This document shows, one piece after another, positions 35,496 to 47,158 of a DNA stretch of 64,000 bases; position 1 is the stretch's first letter; each line of letters starts with the position of its first letter. A program made the translations under genes and the position numbers. The notes under the pieces were generated by a model, which saw nothing but the letters and a program-made list of their open reading frames with translations, had not been told where the DNA came from and searched no databases. The stretch covers positions 15,435,501-15,499,500 of the forward strand of contig JANJXV010000013.1 in assembly GCA_024803745.1 (NCBI GenBank), read 5' to 3'. Source of the stretch: Megascapheus bottae (taxonomy: Eukaryota; Chordata; Mammalia; Rodentia; Geomyidae).

Positions 35496-36012
35496 TGATG
35501 CTTTCTTTTAATCTGTGAAGTCCTTTAAACGAGAAACAGAGCTCATTTCTTGTGGGCTCATGTTTATGTGTATTTTTTCTGTTAACAATACTTCCCATGA
35601 TAGATTATTTAGTGTTTAGAAAACTTCAAAAATATAAACCAGGACGAGAAGAAATTAAACAGGCACAAATTTTGGATAATAATTGTCCCATCTATTTGGT
35701 AGTTATGTTTGAATGATATTTCACCTGTTTAAAAATATTTGTAATTCAATTGACATGATACAGTAATTAGATAAAAAATAAAACTCGTGCTAGATCTGTC
35801 TCCTGCTTTATTTCTTACGTAAATATTTGAGAATTCCAGTGATAGGAATGCCAAGAGTACTGGAATGTGATTGGTTGGCGCATAGATGGGTCCCATCCTC
35901 TCACAAACGGTTCTTTCTCGTATATTGGTAGTGCCTTTCCTCAGGAAAGGAGTTACCTCTACTTCTACCTGGACCTTGTCCCCAGATGTCCTGTCCCCCA
36001 AAGATCTCATCA
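35496..36012. other. 3' flank of the minus-strand OR
   Basis: AT-rich to 35860, then mixed sequence. No gene or known repeat. Confidence 0.45.
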
Positions 36013-36957
36013 TCAGTGTTTTTGGCAGTGAAGAATCCTCAACACCCACTCTCTCATTTGTTTGGTCCGGGCCGCATAAATCAAGGGATTGATCATGGGA
36101 GGGATGAGAAAGTACAGATTATCAATGATGATCTGTAAATAGGGAGCCATATGGTAGCCTAAAATCTGGGCCAGGACCGAGAAGACAACAGGAGAGTAAA
36201 ACAGAGTAATGACACAAAAATGAGACCCACAGGTACTGAGAGCTTTGCCCCGTGCTTCCCACGACGATATGCGGAAAACGGCGCGAAGGATAAGCCCATA
36301 GGACAGGATGATCAAAAGCAAATCAAACCCCACCGATGCCACAATGACCATGAGCCCATACACAAGGTGCTCAGAGATGTCTCCGCAGGCTGTCAGCACC
36401 ACAGACATGTAGGCACAGTAGGAATACGCAATGACATTCGTTTGGAAGCTTTGCAGTCGTTTTGCCAGGATGGGTGCTGGCATGAGCACTGCCAGGGCTC
36501 TTGTCAGCACAGCCACTGACATTTTCACAAGCATTTGGTTACCAAGGACAGCCGTGTACCTCAGAGGGTGCCAGATGGCCACGAATCTGTCAAAAGCCAT
36601 AGCCAGAAGGATGCCAGATTCCATGACATAAAAGCAAGGGATGAGAAACATCTGGGCGAGGCAGGCGTCGAAGCTGATTTCCTTGGCATTCATCCAGAAG
36701 ATACTCAGCATGCGGGGCACGGTGACATTGACCAGGCACAGGTCAACAACCGAGAGCATGGCCAGGAGGAGGAACATGGGCTCCTGAAGACTCTTCTCTA
36801 TTTGAATGATACTTAAGATGGTTACATTGCCAATGACTGTAATGACAAATATCAAGAAAAAAGGCACAGAAAACAAGCCATGAGAAGACTCCAGGCCAGG
36901 AATCCCAGCCAAGATGAATTTCAAAGGCTGAGGAATAGAGTTGTTGCAAGAGGACAT
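36013..36957 (-). CDS. Divergent class I olfactory receptor
   Basis: This is an intact 314-residue seven-transmembrane receptor read from the ATG at 36955-36957 to a TGA at 36013-36015. OR landmarks are: sequon NNS (5-7), GN (43-44), PMFLLLAMLSVVD (60-72), MAFDRFVAI (120-128), [11 protein letters not shown] (238-248) and NPLIY (290-294). Several features are unusual. Residue 129 is Trp where nearly all ORs have Cys after the DRY-type motif. Residue 171 is Phe, yet Cys191 is kept, leaving one ECL2 cysteine without its usual partner. The HRFG motif after TM6 reads QILGYH. ECL2 reads SYCAYM instead of TYCEHM. It is class I (IPGLES, RAVFR, RTKQMRE), but I could not place its subfamily. A probable acceptor lies 29 bases upstream. 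It could be functional or a recently relaxed gene; the frame is complete. Confidence 0.9.
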   Translation of the reverse strand: MSSCNNSIPQPLKFILAGIPGLESSHGLFSVPFFLIFVITVIGNVTILSIIQIEKSLQEPMFLLLAMLSVVDLCLVNVTVPRMLSIFWMNAKEISFDACLAQMFLIPCFYVMESGILLAMAFDRFVAIWHPLRYTAVLGNQMLVKMSVAVLTRALAVLMPAPILAKRLQSFQTNVIAYSYCAYMSVVLTACGDISEHLVYGLMVIVASVGFDLLLIILSYGLILRAVFRISSWEARGKALSTCGSHFCVITLFYSPVVFSVLAQILGYHMAPYLQIIIDNLYFLIPPMINPLIYAARTKQMREWVLRILHCQKH

Positions 36958-36986
36958 CTCTCGGTTGAGCTCCTCAAATTTTGAGT

Positions 36987-37006
36987 CTTAGGCAGAAAGA
37001 AAAAGG
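36987..37006 (-). promoter_or_regulatory. Candidate splice acceptor of the OR at 36957
   Basis: On the minus strand, 'tccctttttctttctgcctaag' places the AG at 36988-36987, 29 bases before the ATG. The pyrimidine tract is strong. Confidence 0.5.
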
Positions 37007-37783
37007 GATATTTGTAATGTCACTGTATCCTTTATATCAACACAAAGCTGACCAGTAAAATTGTTTATGATATTAATGCTGATTGTATTATGCACATAAG
37101 TGGATACATAAATACTTCATCTACTTGGCAAAGGGATGCAGATTATTCTGTGAAATTATTTGGTGACAGGAAAAATATTAAATTTTAAATATTGCTGGTA
37201 ATTTTAATTTAATTTTAATATAAATGACAAATCTGTAATAAAGATCTACTGTGTCCAAATTAGATTGTCCCCTGGCTCAGATTGTGCTTAATATTGAGTA
37301 CGGGAAAGATTCTAAGATTGTTTCCTAGATAGCAGAAACATTTTTTAACATTAGACATAGGCTGTGTTAGGATGAACATGTCAAAAAGTGAAGAAGCCAC
37401 TGAAATAAGGATGTTGGTTTTAAATAAATCTTGATCCTAGGTTCTAGAATAGGATTTGGTACCTAAGGGTCCTTCATTAGAATATATATCTCGAAATTGT
37501 TCATGTAGACAATGGATCTCTCAGATCCTTTGAATAATATTTGTGGAAAACATAATGGCTACATTGGAAGATCAGCAAATATTTTGGTGGAAAAATGTGA
37601 AATTCCTAAATATGCCAATGGCTAATAATGCAATGCAAGAAGACTAGATTATTAAGTAAAGCCTAGTTAGATACAGGGAAAAATATGTTGGAGGTTCTAA
37701 ATAGAGCCTAAGGAATATTGTAGGTGAAAATTCTCTGTCTGGAGAAAGAGTACTAGAGGAATTTTGAGCAATGTGACAGTTTT
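37007..37783. other. 5' region of the minus-strand OR
   Basis: AT-rich. No gene, repeat or O/E consensus was found. Confidence 0.45.
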
Positions 37784-37784
37784 T

Positions 37785-38030
37785 TGTGTGTATGTGTGCT
37801 GGTTCTGTATTTAGTGCCTGAGTGCTGTCCTTGAGCTTATCTATTCAAGTGTAGTGCTCTACCACTTGAGTCACAGCTCTTCTCTTGGCTTTTTACCCCT
37901 GTTTGGTGACTTATTGAAGGTAAGAGTCTCACAGATTTTGCTTCCCAAGCTAGCTCAAACTGTGATCTTCCTATCTCAGCCTCCTGAGTAGCTAGGATTA
38001 TTGGCATGAACCACCAGTACCTGGAGAGAT
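37785..38030 (-). repeat. SINE, antisense
   Basis: 'gtgctctaccacttgagtca', 'gtctcacagattttgcttcc' and 'cctgagtagctaggattatt' are complements of the family. Confidence 0.85.
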
Positions 38031-38059
38031 ATGACAATATCTTTAAGTTACTATTTTCT

Positions 38060-38300
38060 CTTTTTAAAAGAGATTTGTATTAACAATTTATAAGAAGGGA
38101 TTTCAATTCCCATAAGTCAGGTTATGAGTGCAATGCATTTTGATCAAATGCCATACCTTCCAATTTTCTCTCCATCTTTCTCCCTCCCATTCTACTTCTT
38201 AATTTATATAATTCTAACTTTACACAATGTACATTAAATATAATGACTGCATTTGCTCATCTTTCCTCTTTCTATTTGTGTGCTCCCCCCTCACTTTATA
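38060..38300 (-). repeat. Old L1 3' tail, antisense
   Basis: 'ataagtcaggttatgagtgc' and 'gcattttgatcaaatgccat' match the antisense tails at 27640 and 57880. Confidence 0.5.
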
Positions 38301-39624
38301 GCAAGGTTTTATATGAGCTTTTATTTAAAAAATACCATATGTCTGGTGACAAATACACCTATCAGCTCTAAGTAATGATACCATCAATTTAGGCATAAAT
38401 GTTAGAAATACCTTTCCAATTATCCAGTAAATACAAGTAGTTACTCTAATGTTTATAGCAACACACTATGATCTTAGAAGTTTATGATTATAGTATTTGG
38501 ATGAAAAGATATGAAGAGTCTCTTTTTTAACATAACTTAATGTGTTCCAGGATTTTTAGTTCTTTCACCCTGCCCACTTTTTTCTTTTCTCTGATTCCTA
38601 CCTGTAGATAATTCTGAGTCTTGTCACAATGAGATTGAGACTAGTAAAATCTGCTTAATTCATGAGGAAAGTCCGCTGAGCTCCAAAATAGGACCGAGTG
38701 TCTGAGCTTGAAGCAGATGTAAATTGGCCTGTCTTTATTTTCCTGGGTCCCGTGTGACCTTTTATATTAGCAGAATTTTGTTTTTAGCTTGGATCAGGGG
38801 AATAAACCCTAGAGTGAATAGGACGTAAGGTCTCAGTGATGCAAACACTGAAGAATTGTTTAAGAGGGTGGTGGGGAGCTCGGTGAAAGAGTGAAGGCAC
38901 ACTAGAGAAAGAAGTAGGGACAACAGACTCATTTACAATGGAAATTAAGGAAAGCTGGAAAGAAGGGTGGGGAATATGGTCGATACAACACATGTTATAT
39001 CATATATTAATGTAAATCAAAATAAGAAAAGAAATGCAAGTTAACAGTACAAAATTAGCAAATCAACTTCAGGAATCAGCTAACATCATGGCCAATGAAC
39101 CCACAGATTGACACTTCTCTAAGGTATCTCTTGTTTTTAGCCTTGAGAGATGTCTCTACTCTCAGATCATTATTCTTTATCATCTTATCAAGCATCATTA
39201 CATCATTAAAAGATTTATTTGTTTATGTGCTCTACTGGAATTTGAACTCAGTACCTTTGCAGTTGCTAGACAGGCACTTTGCAGGTTGAGCCTCACCTAC
39301 AGGCTTTCTTGTCTCAGTTGTTTTTTCATGTAATGACTCACATTTATGCTTTGGCTGATGTAAATGTGATCCTTTTATTTTAATTCATTGCAATTTGGCT
39401 GATACACACTCAGTACCATGCCTTGCTTTTCATAGAGGAGGTGAGATTCTGGCTAACTTTTTGCTTGTTTTGTCTCCAAACTGTAATATTTCCAATATCT
39501 ATTTCAAAGCCCCAGTCCCACTTAATATCCTTAGGTTTATAATTACAATAGCTGATATAATCACCACCTGAATACAAATGAATCCCAATATTTTCTAGGT
39601 TTATTCTTTTAGAAAGCATTCAGT
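38301..39624. other. Unassigned sequence with one ID-like scrap
   Basis: No gene. 39215-39300 ('aatttgaactcagtaccttt', 'agacaggcactttgcag') is a probable antisense ID-like SINE. The rest is unrecognised. Confidence 0.45.
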
Positions 39625-39626
39625 CA

Positions 39627-40800
39627 GCCAGGCATGGTGGCTTATTACTGTAATCCTAGCTACTCAGGAGGCTGAGATCTGAGGATTGCAGTTCAAAGTC
39701 AGGCCAGGCACTAAAGTCCAAAGACTCTTTTTTCCATATTTTTATTGTAATTAATAGAAAAGTTACATTATATTCACCAGATAGAAGGTGCATTACTTCA
39801 CAAACATTGATACCTTTTCTCTGTCTTGCTCCCCATTTCCCTCCACCCACTCCCTCCCCTCATCTTGTTTTCCCCCCTCCCTATCATATTTCAAATAACC
39901 AAATAAGCATATATGCAATATATCAGATAACAAGGTGAAATACTATAACTCTATGAGATAACCAAGGGACAGCAAAAGAGATGAGAGATAACATAGTACA
40001 TTAAGAACAACAATCACTCATTATATGGCTTTTGTTTCTATATCCTGGAGGTCCTTTCATTTAGTGTCTTTTTATATGGCCTTATGTATCTAGGTTTTGT
40101 TCTATTGTAAATCTCTGCTAGGAGAACCCAAGGTTTCTACTGATTATGACAAATGAGGGAAATCATTGAGCCTATGTTCCTTTGAGTCTGGCTTACTTCA
40201 CTTCATATGATTTTTTTTCTAAGTCTTTCTGTTTCCTAACAAATGGGGCAATGTCATCCTTTCTAACAGCAGCATAGAATTCCATTGTGTACAAATACCA
40301 CATCTTGTTGATCCACTCATCAACTGAGGGACATCTGGGTTGGTTCCATATCTTTGCTATGGTAAATAGTGCTGCAATGAACATAGTAGTGCTAGTGGAT
40401 TTAGTATGCCCTTGTTTCTGGATGAGTAGTAGAATTGCTGGGTCTTAGGAAAGCTCTATGTTTAGTCTTTTGAGGAACTGCCATACTGCTTTCCATAGTG
40501 GTTGAACTAGTTTACACTCCCACCAACAGTGTAGTAGTGATCCCTCCTGACCACATCCCCACCAGCATATATTGTTATTAGATTTCTTGATCATGGCCAT
40601 TCTAACTTGAGTGAGGTAGAATCTTAGAGTTGTTCTGATTTGCATTTCTTTTATAGTCCATGAGACTCTTATCTTCAATTAACCACCAGAAAACCGGAAT
40701 TGGTGCTGTGGTTCAAGGGCTAGATTGGTGTCCTTGAACTGAAGAGCTAGGGAGAGTGTCCAGGCCAAGATTTTAAGTCCCATGACTGACTAAAAAAAAG
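39627..40800 (+). repeat. SINE split by a nested L1
   Basis: The left SINE half is 39627-39729 ('aggcatggtggcttattact' to 'aaagactctt'). The right half is 40655-40800 ('agtccatgagactcttatct' to 'cccatgactgac'). Joined, they read as one ordinary SINE. Confidence 0.9.
39730..40654 (-). mobile_element. 5'-truncated L1 inserted into the SINE
   Basis: On the minus strand it carries the C-terminal part of ORF2 from about 40650 down to about 40200 (WWECKLVQPLWKAVWQFLK, then WNQPRCPSVDEWINKMWY), followed by the 3' UTR ending in 'attacaataaaaatatgg' near 39730. The reading is broken by a frame change between the two ORF2 parts. The flanks 'agtccaaagactctt' (39715-39729) and 'agtccatgagactctt' (40655-40670) are the target duplication, now slightly diverged. 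It is dead: no reverse transcriptase core and no ORF1. Confidence 0.9.
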
Positions 40801-41574
40801 AAAGAAAGAATTCAGTTATAGAACATTATTTGATTCCTAATATCTTTAATTTGTTTAAATAAAAACAGTTGTTGAAACAAATAAGAAACCCAGAAACTGT
40901 TTTTAGAGACAGTTCATCTATCCTTTCACTATAGAAAAATATTTTTATTGGCGAGGAGGGGAATTCTTACTGAGTGTTAACCACAAACAGCAAAACTATA
41001 TCTCTAACAGAGGCTGGAGAAGTTATTTTCTCTGCAAGATTTTAGGAAATCGTGAAGTCATTTAATGATGTGGATGGAAGATTTAAGCAAGAGTTGGCTC
41101 TTGAACTGTGACAGGTTCTTCTCAGGTAATAATAAAAGAGAAAGGAAAGCAAGTTATTAACATATACATGAGGCTGTAAAAAGTCCCCTGGCTTAAACAC
41201 AATGGTGAATTGTTATGAATTGCAAAAGAAGAGTGGGGGATGTGTAAAAAACAGAAGAGACATTTATGAAGCTTGCTTTGTCTACTTGGATACAGCATGA
41301 CAGTGAAACAAGCAAGATTTACTGCTTATAAATGTGTATACCTGTGTATTAATGCGTATACACAGAATACACATCTAAATACACATATAAATATCTATGT
41401 AGATAAATTTAATAAATATAATATAGTATAGAAAGATAGGATAGATAGCATAGATGTATTGAGCATAGCAAGTAAAACTAGTTTGGGTTATTTTATAACA
41501 GCTCTAGGTCTCTGAATTCATTCCTCAATATTGAAGGAAAAGAAAACAGCTTATAGCTTTCTATTTAACAAATT
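40801..41574. other. Unassigned intergenic sequence
   Basis: No gene or recognised repeat. Confidence 0.45.
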
Positions 41575-41700
41575 TATTGTAAAGGTTATGCACAGGGGTG
41601 TACAGAAACATGCTTTAGGTAAGGAGTACATTTCCTTTTGAACAGTTCCACTACTCCCTCACTGTTGCAATAATAATAGTAGGAAATAAGTACTTGAACA
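41575..41700 (-). repeat. Old L1 3' tail, antisense
   Basis: 'ttgtaaaggttatgcacagg', 'ggtaaggagtacatttcctt' and 'aacagttccactactccctc'. Confidence 0.55.
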
Positions 41701-41914
41701 ATGATCTTTAAAGGAGTCAAAGGAAGAAGTAAGTAGAAAGAAAGCCCATATATCCATTTTTTATAAAACTGTTATAGTAGTTTATTATAAAAAGTATTTG
41801 CATATTTTGAAAAATTATGCCCGTGATCACACTAAATAAAAGACACTATCTCTCTGCATAGGTAGGTGTGCCTGATAGTTTGACAGGCAAACAGTCTGCA
41901 GCAGTGTATTAGGT

Positions 41915-42015
41915 AATGCATTTTATTTTTGGTGGTACTGGTGTTTGAACCCATGGCTTTGTGCTTGCAGATGCTTTTCTGCTGAGCAATGCCTTTAACC
42001 CCTTTTTTCTGGCTG
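41915..42015 (-). repeat. ID-like SINE, antisense
   Basis: 'actggtgtttgaacccatgg' (B-box complement) and 'gctgagcaatgcctttaacc' (A-box region). Confidence 0.6.
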
Positions 42016-42329
42016 GTTATTTTTTTTTTTTTAGAATTTATCAACATTGATTTTTACATCATATTTCAAACGACATGTTTAACAAACAAGGATTCAAGAA
42101 GGGAATCTCTATATATACAATCACAGGTACTTAGTTTTTAGAATATAATCAAAATTAGGCTAAGGGTTTGTATATCATAGATATGCATTAATCAATGTAA
42201 TAAAACATTATGTCTATAGAGTCATAAGTTTTTAGGTCTATGTAGTTGTGTTTATATTTCCAATACCATGTCCATAGCATTGGGTGTGCAAATATTGAGT
42301 CCTCGCTCTTGCACTGTTTGGATCTAATA

Positions 42330-42474
42330 GCCACATATTAAGAATACCATGCACCTTTTGTTCCTTTGGTCTTGACTTGTCTCACTGAACATGATTCTCT
42401 CTAGATTCATCCACTTCCCTGCAAATGCCATTATTTTATCTTGTCTTTTGGCTATGTAGAATTCCATTGTGTGT

Positions 42475-42508
<34 letters not shown>

Positions 42509-43022
42509 ATTTTCTGTATCCATTCATCTGCAGTAGGGCATCTGGATTGTCTCCATCGCCTGGCTATTGTGAATAGTGCAGAGATAAACAGCTGAGCAGG
42601 TGTCCTTATCATATCTTGGGTCAGGGTAGATGCCCAGAAGTGGTATGGTGGGATCGTAGGGAAGATCAATTTTCAGTTCTTTAAGAAACCTCCACACTGC
42701 TTTCCAGAGTGGCTGAACTAGTTTACAATCCCACCAGCAGTGTAGTAGGGTTCCGTTTTCTCCACAACCCCGCCAGCATCTGTCATTGTCTGAGTTCAAA
42801 ATCTTGGCCATTCTTGTTGGGGTAAGGTGGGTTGCTTTTATTTGCATTTCCTTTATGATCATGTATAATGAATATTTTCTCATATGCTTTTCTGCCATTT
42901 TAATCTCTTCTTTTGATAAGTCTCTCTTTAGTTCCCTTGCCCATTTAGTGAATGGTTTGTTGGGTTTGGGGCGGGTTAGTTTCTTGAGTTCCCTGTGGAT
43001 ACTGGATACCATATATCCATTT
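42330..43022 (-). mobile_element. L1 ORF2 C-terminal fragment
   Basis: On the minus strand, about 162 codons (43012-42524) are open, with the LINE-1 ORF2 C-terminal signature: CWRGCGENGTLLHCWWDCKL, then YDPTIPLLGIYP. The homology continues after a (TA)n expansion at 42478-42504 with MEFYIAKRQDKIMAFAGKW. The sequence belongs to a different L1 subfamily from the copy at 39730. It is a 5'-truncated fossil with no endonuclease or polymerase core. Confidence 0.88.
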
Positions 43023-44052
43023 TAAGAGACTCCTCCATTGGACAGAAAACAGAAGGAAGGTCCAACATAATGGCTTTCACCTTCTAAATTTGTATAAAGA
43101 TGATGTCAACTCAGTGAAATTCAGTATATACATATTGAGTATCTGAAGAAATTTCTGTGTTTTGTGAGTAAGTTGTCAAGGTACTTCCATTTTTGTAAGG
43201 AATGGAAAGACATTTTATTTTTAATGATTTTATTTTCAATATGTATGACCACATAAATATATAAACTTTGTTATGTACAATACTGTCCTTCCCTTGAACT
43301 ATAGCCTATGGCATGTCATACCTGAAGAGTGGACAAATTCAGTTGTCCTTAATGAGATCTGGCCATAAGAATGTGTTAAGAATGTGGTAACAGTTTAAAG
43401 TTCTGCTTGCCTTCAGTTGACTCTAAAAGCAAAGGTCAAAGAAATAACAGACTACAGTTCAGCTGTAAACCAGGACCAGGCACAAGTTACATTTAATGTA
43501 GCGAGAATAGGTTTTAGGTAACAGAGGGCTCACATATTGGTGACTTGATTATTGTATTGTTGAAACATTCCTCCTGACTGTCAACTCTTATGAATAAAAT
43601 TTGAAGTCATCAGATATTACTAAAACAGATAAATTATTTTTGTGTCGACAGGGACAATTCTCCTTAAATTTGTAACCCATATTATTCAGGGGAGTTTTTT
43701 AAAATATTATTTTTGGTGTTTATGTTTTTCTCCTTTCACAATCTCTCCTTATTTGAAAGCAAGCTATTTTCCCAATTACACCTTGGGGTTGGAAAAATGA
43801 GGACAAGAAAAGACTCATTATTCCTCAAGTTGTAAATCAGTTCATTAAAATTCAGATGAACACCAAAATATTTTCACAATGCAGATTTTCATTAGAACTG
43901 GAGGATGTGTATTGCATGCCCTCATCCTTCCATATAAAAATCCAATGTCTGAAATCCATTGGAAAATTAATGTCTGTTACATGAAATAGATCAGTTGTTT
44001 ACCACAGAGCTTCTCGATTTGGCTACCATTTCCCCACAAGATTTCAGAATCA
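43023..44052. other. 3' flank of the minus-strand OR
   Basis: No gene. It is AT-rich, with no repeat that I can name. Confidence 0.45.
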
Positions 44053-44997
44053 TCAGGCAAATTTTACTTTCAGAGAGCTAAGAACACGGTCTCGGATTTT
44101 CTTGGTCCTGATTCCATAGACAATGGGGTTGAGAAAGGGTGGTACCAGAAGGTACACGTTGGCAATGAAGATATGAACTCGAGGAGCCACGTTGTGCCCA
44201 AAGCGGTGCGTGAGGAAGGTAAAGACAGCTGTGGAGTAGAAGACGAGGATGACACAGACATGAGAGCCACAGGTGCCCAGGGCTTTGAGACTGGCCTCTC
44301 GGGAGGGAAGACGGAAGACTGCACGGAGGATTAGCACATAGGAGAGAGCGATGAAAAAGCCATCGCAGGACCCGATGACAGAGGCTACACTGAGGCTGTA
44401 GCGCTTGGTGGCTCCCGTGTCCACGCACGCCAGTTTCACCACGGCCATGAACTCACAGTAGGTGTGGGCGATGACTCGAGTTCCGCAGTAGGGCAGCTGC
44501 TTGAGCAGGATGGGGTGGGGGGAGAAGAAGGCTACTCCCCGGAAAACCACTGCGGCCCCCATTTTGGCAATGCGACCGTGGGGGAGAATCGTGGCGTGGC
44601 GCAGTGGGTCACAGATGGCCACATAGCGGTCGACGGCCATGGCCAAGAAGAAGCCCGATTCCATGGCAGTGAAGCTGTGGATGAAGAACATCTGAGCCAG
44701 GCAGGCGTCAAAGGCCATGCCCTGGGCACCCAGCCAGAAGAGGCCGAGCATGCGCGGTAGCGTGGACGTGGAGAGGACCAGGTCTGTGATGGAGAGCATG
44801 CACAGGAAGAGAAACATGGGCTCGTGGAGGCTTCGTTCTGCTCTTACCACGGCCAGGATGGTCAGGTTCCCCACCACGGCCACCATGTACATGGAGCAGA
44901 AAGGAATCCCGATCCACACATGCAGGTGTTCCAGTCCTGGGATGCCCAGGAGATAGAAGGTGTTTGGAGAGACCTGAGATTCGTTGGCGGGACGCAT
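44053..44997 (-). CDS. Class I olfactory receptor, OR52-like, GC-rich
   Basis: This intact odorant receptor has 314 residues from the ATG at 44995-44997. Motifs are: sequon NES (5-7), GN (43-44), LHEPMF (57-62), MAVDRYVAIC (120-129), C99/C171/C181/C191 complete, SY (219-220), KALGTCGSH (238-246), FLTHRFGH, and NPIVYGIRTKKIRDR. The ECL2 text TYCEFMAVVKLAC and the FSPHP segment in TM4 are shared in outline with the gene at 50779, so the two form a subfamily pair. I cannot assign the subfamily letter. The coding sequence is visibly richer in G+C and CpG than the other eight ORs and their flanks. A probable splice acceptor lies at 45081-45080 ('cattcgttttcag' on the minus strand), giving an 82-base 5' UTR with one out-of-frame upstream ATG at 45068. 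Confidence 0.93.
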   Translation of the reverse strand: MRPANESQVSPNTFYLLGIPGLEHLHVWIGIPFCSMYMVAVVGNLTILAVVRAERSLHEPMFLFLCMLSITDLVLSTSTLPRMLGLFWLGAQGMAFDACLAQMFFIHSFTAMESGFFLAMAVDRYVAICDPLRHATILPHGRIAKMGAAVVFRGVAFFSPHPILLKQLPYCGTRVIAHTYCEFMAVVKLACVDTGATKRYSLSVASVIGSCDGFFIALSYVLILRAVFRLPSREASLKALGTCGSHVCVILVFYSTAVFTFLTHRFGHNVAPRVHIFIANVYLLVPPFLNPIVYGIRTKKIRDRVLSSLKVKFA

Positions 44998-45254
44998 GTT
45001 GTGACGGCTGTTGATCGTCGGTGGATGGAATCCTCCTTTTGGGTGCTAAAGTTTTCTGCCAAAGTCATTACCAAGCAATCTGAAAACGAATGAACAGTGA
45101 ATCTGGAAGATCACAGAACATCACATTAGAAACCTTTCAAGGTTACAATGTACATTGAAGAAAACCACAGTGACATAAGCAAAATCCATGCACCACGATA
45201 CAATGTGCCAACTTCGTGAGCTCACAAACCTCATGAGTTCCCGGCTCTTTGTTT

Positions 45255-45350
45255 TTTTGGTAAAGGTGATGTACAGAGGGGTACAGTTACATAAGTCAGG
45301 TACAGTTACATAAGTCAGGTAATGAGTACATTTTTGAACAGTGTCAGGTT
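45255..45350 (-). repeat. Old L1 3' tail with a small tandem duplication
   Basis: 'ggtacagttacataagtca' occurs twice in a row at 45280-45298 and 45299-45317, within the antisense L1 tail ('aatgagtacatttttgaaca'). Confidence 0.65.
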
Positions 45351-46915
45351 CCACAAGATGATTTGTCAGCAGGGGCTTAAAACCTAGAGAGCCGGGACTT
45401 CCATAAATTGTGTTGCAATTGCTTGCATAATGCTTTAAAACTTTTATAAGTATTGTTTACTCTTTACAACCTGAATTGAGTATATGCTTTCTACTGACTT
45501 TGTAGATATGCATTCAGCATCTACATAAAAATAGCTAAATTACCAAATTGAAATAAGTCAAAGCCTATGATAATACATTTGTTATCCCCTAAAACGTAGG
45601 TTTGGTTAGCAATGATTATCATGTAACATTAATGTTAATTAATCATTTAGTAAAAATTTGTTGTAGCTTTGAATTATGAAAAAATATGGTGAACAATGAA
45701 ATTATAAGTATGAATCCTGTGTATATTTTACTTTGAGATCTGGTCAACTTTGGGGAGATAAACACAGAGAGCATAACACTGTTTAAGTGTTTGATTCAAA
45801 TATTCTCAGTGTTCTTTAGAAAATTTTCAGTCTGACTTATGCTCTCTAAAATTATTGGTTAAATGACTTTGAATTTTATGATGTTTTGCTCATGAACAAT
45901 AAAATTCAATCAAATATTACCAGCTGTAATATCACTTGCAATTTTTCCTTGTTTTAAATTGCTAATATTCCTAGAATAAGTTCTTTCTCTTATGAATTTT
46001 TGTTACATGAATTAATCTCAATAGTGAGGGTTAATTGTCCTATTATGTATTATATTTTATTTTTCTTTTAAAAATATGAACAATGGTGGAAACTTAAGCT
46101 TGTGGAAAAGACTGCATTAAAATGCTAATAACTTTGAACATCAGCTAACATAAAGCAAGAAATAATAAACTAACTATTGGAATTATTCATTCAGTATTCC
46201 ACAGCCAATCTGGTTTTGTAAAGTGTCTAAACAACAATGTGACACAATCCAGTTTCCTCACTGGATAACATAATAAAATAATTCTTCCAGGTTTCCCAGT
46301 GAATATTTTTCTATATCTTCCCTAAGTCATCTCCCCAAATATGCTTCTTTAAAAAAATACTGTTTGTATCTCTTGATGATTCCCTTTGCTTTTGCATTTA
46401 GTAGTTTCTAGGTCAAATGACATTTTTATATATAATTCCTTAGTATATTACCTCAGGAAATTTGGCATTTTCTCTGCCTTCTTTATACATTTTGATAGGT
46501 TCATCAACATGAAACTGTTGCACTTAATATATTGTCATTTAAGGTACTTGATTCTTATGAGATTAAATTGCTCTCAGTAAATCCTCTTGCATATAGGTAT
46601 TACTATGATTTAGCACAATGTATTTGGAAATAAAAGCAAAGCTATTACTGCACCTTTGGTATCGCTAGACTTTCTGAACTTTAAACAAAAAATCAGAGTG
46701 AACTGGTTGACAGGGAATAGAAGAACTCTGAGTTTCATTTTTTTTGTCTTGAAATGTTCAATATGGAATTCTTTCCATACTTTTTACTTTCTTCTATCTA
46801 CACATTTATTAGTCTGAATATAAATGCATCAGTAATAATAATGTATTCAACTTTAGTAATTTAATATTTTTACAGTGAAACATAAGAAGAATACATATAT
46901 GAGAGAGTCCTATGT
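45351..46915. other. Unassigned AT-rich sequence
   Basis: No gene, repeat or promoter motif that I can support. Confidence 0.45.
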
Positions 46916-46917
46916 GC

Positions 46918-47158
46918 TTCTTTATTGGTGGGGGGGGTTGGGGCTTGAACTCTGGGCATGGGTGTTGTCTCTGAGCTCTTCAGCTCAAGGCTACTGCCCT
47001 AACTCCCCACTTCCCATTTTCTAGTGATTAATTGGACATAAGGGTGTCATGGTCTTCAGTGCTTGTGCTGGCTTTAAACTGCGATCCTTAGACCTCAGGC
47101 TCCTCTCAGGCTCCAGGGTAGCTAGAATTACAGGTGTGAGTCACTGCACCTAGCCTTT
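46918..47158 (-). repeat. SINE, antisense
   Basis: 'ggggcttgaactctgggcat', 'gagctcttcagctcaaggct' and 'acaggtgtgagtcactgcac'. Confidence 0.85.

Noticed and set aside
42524..43012. A 162-codon protein that could be taken for a real gene
   Set aside because: It is the C-terminal part of L1 ORF2, with no endonuclease or polymerase core, and is broken by a TA expansion.
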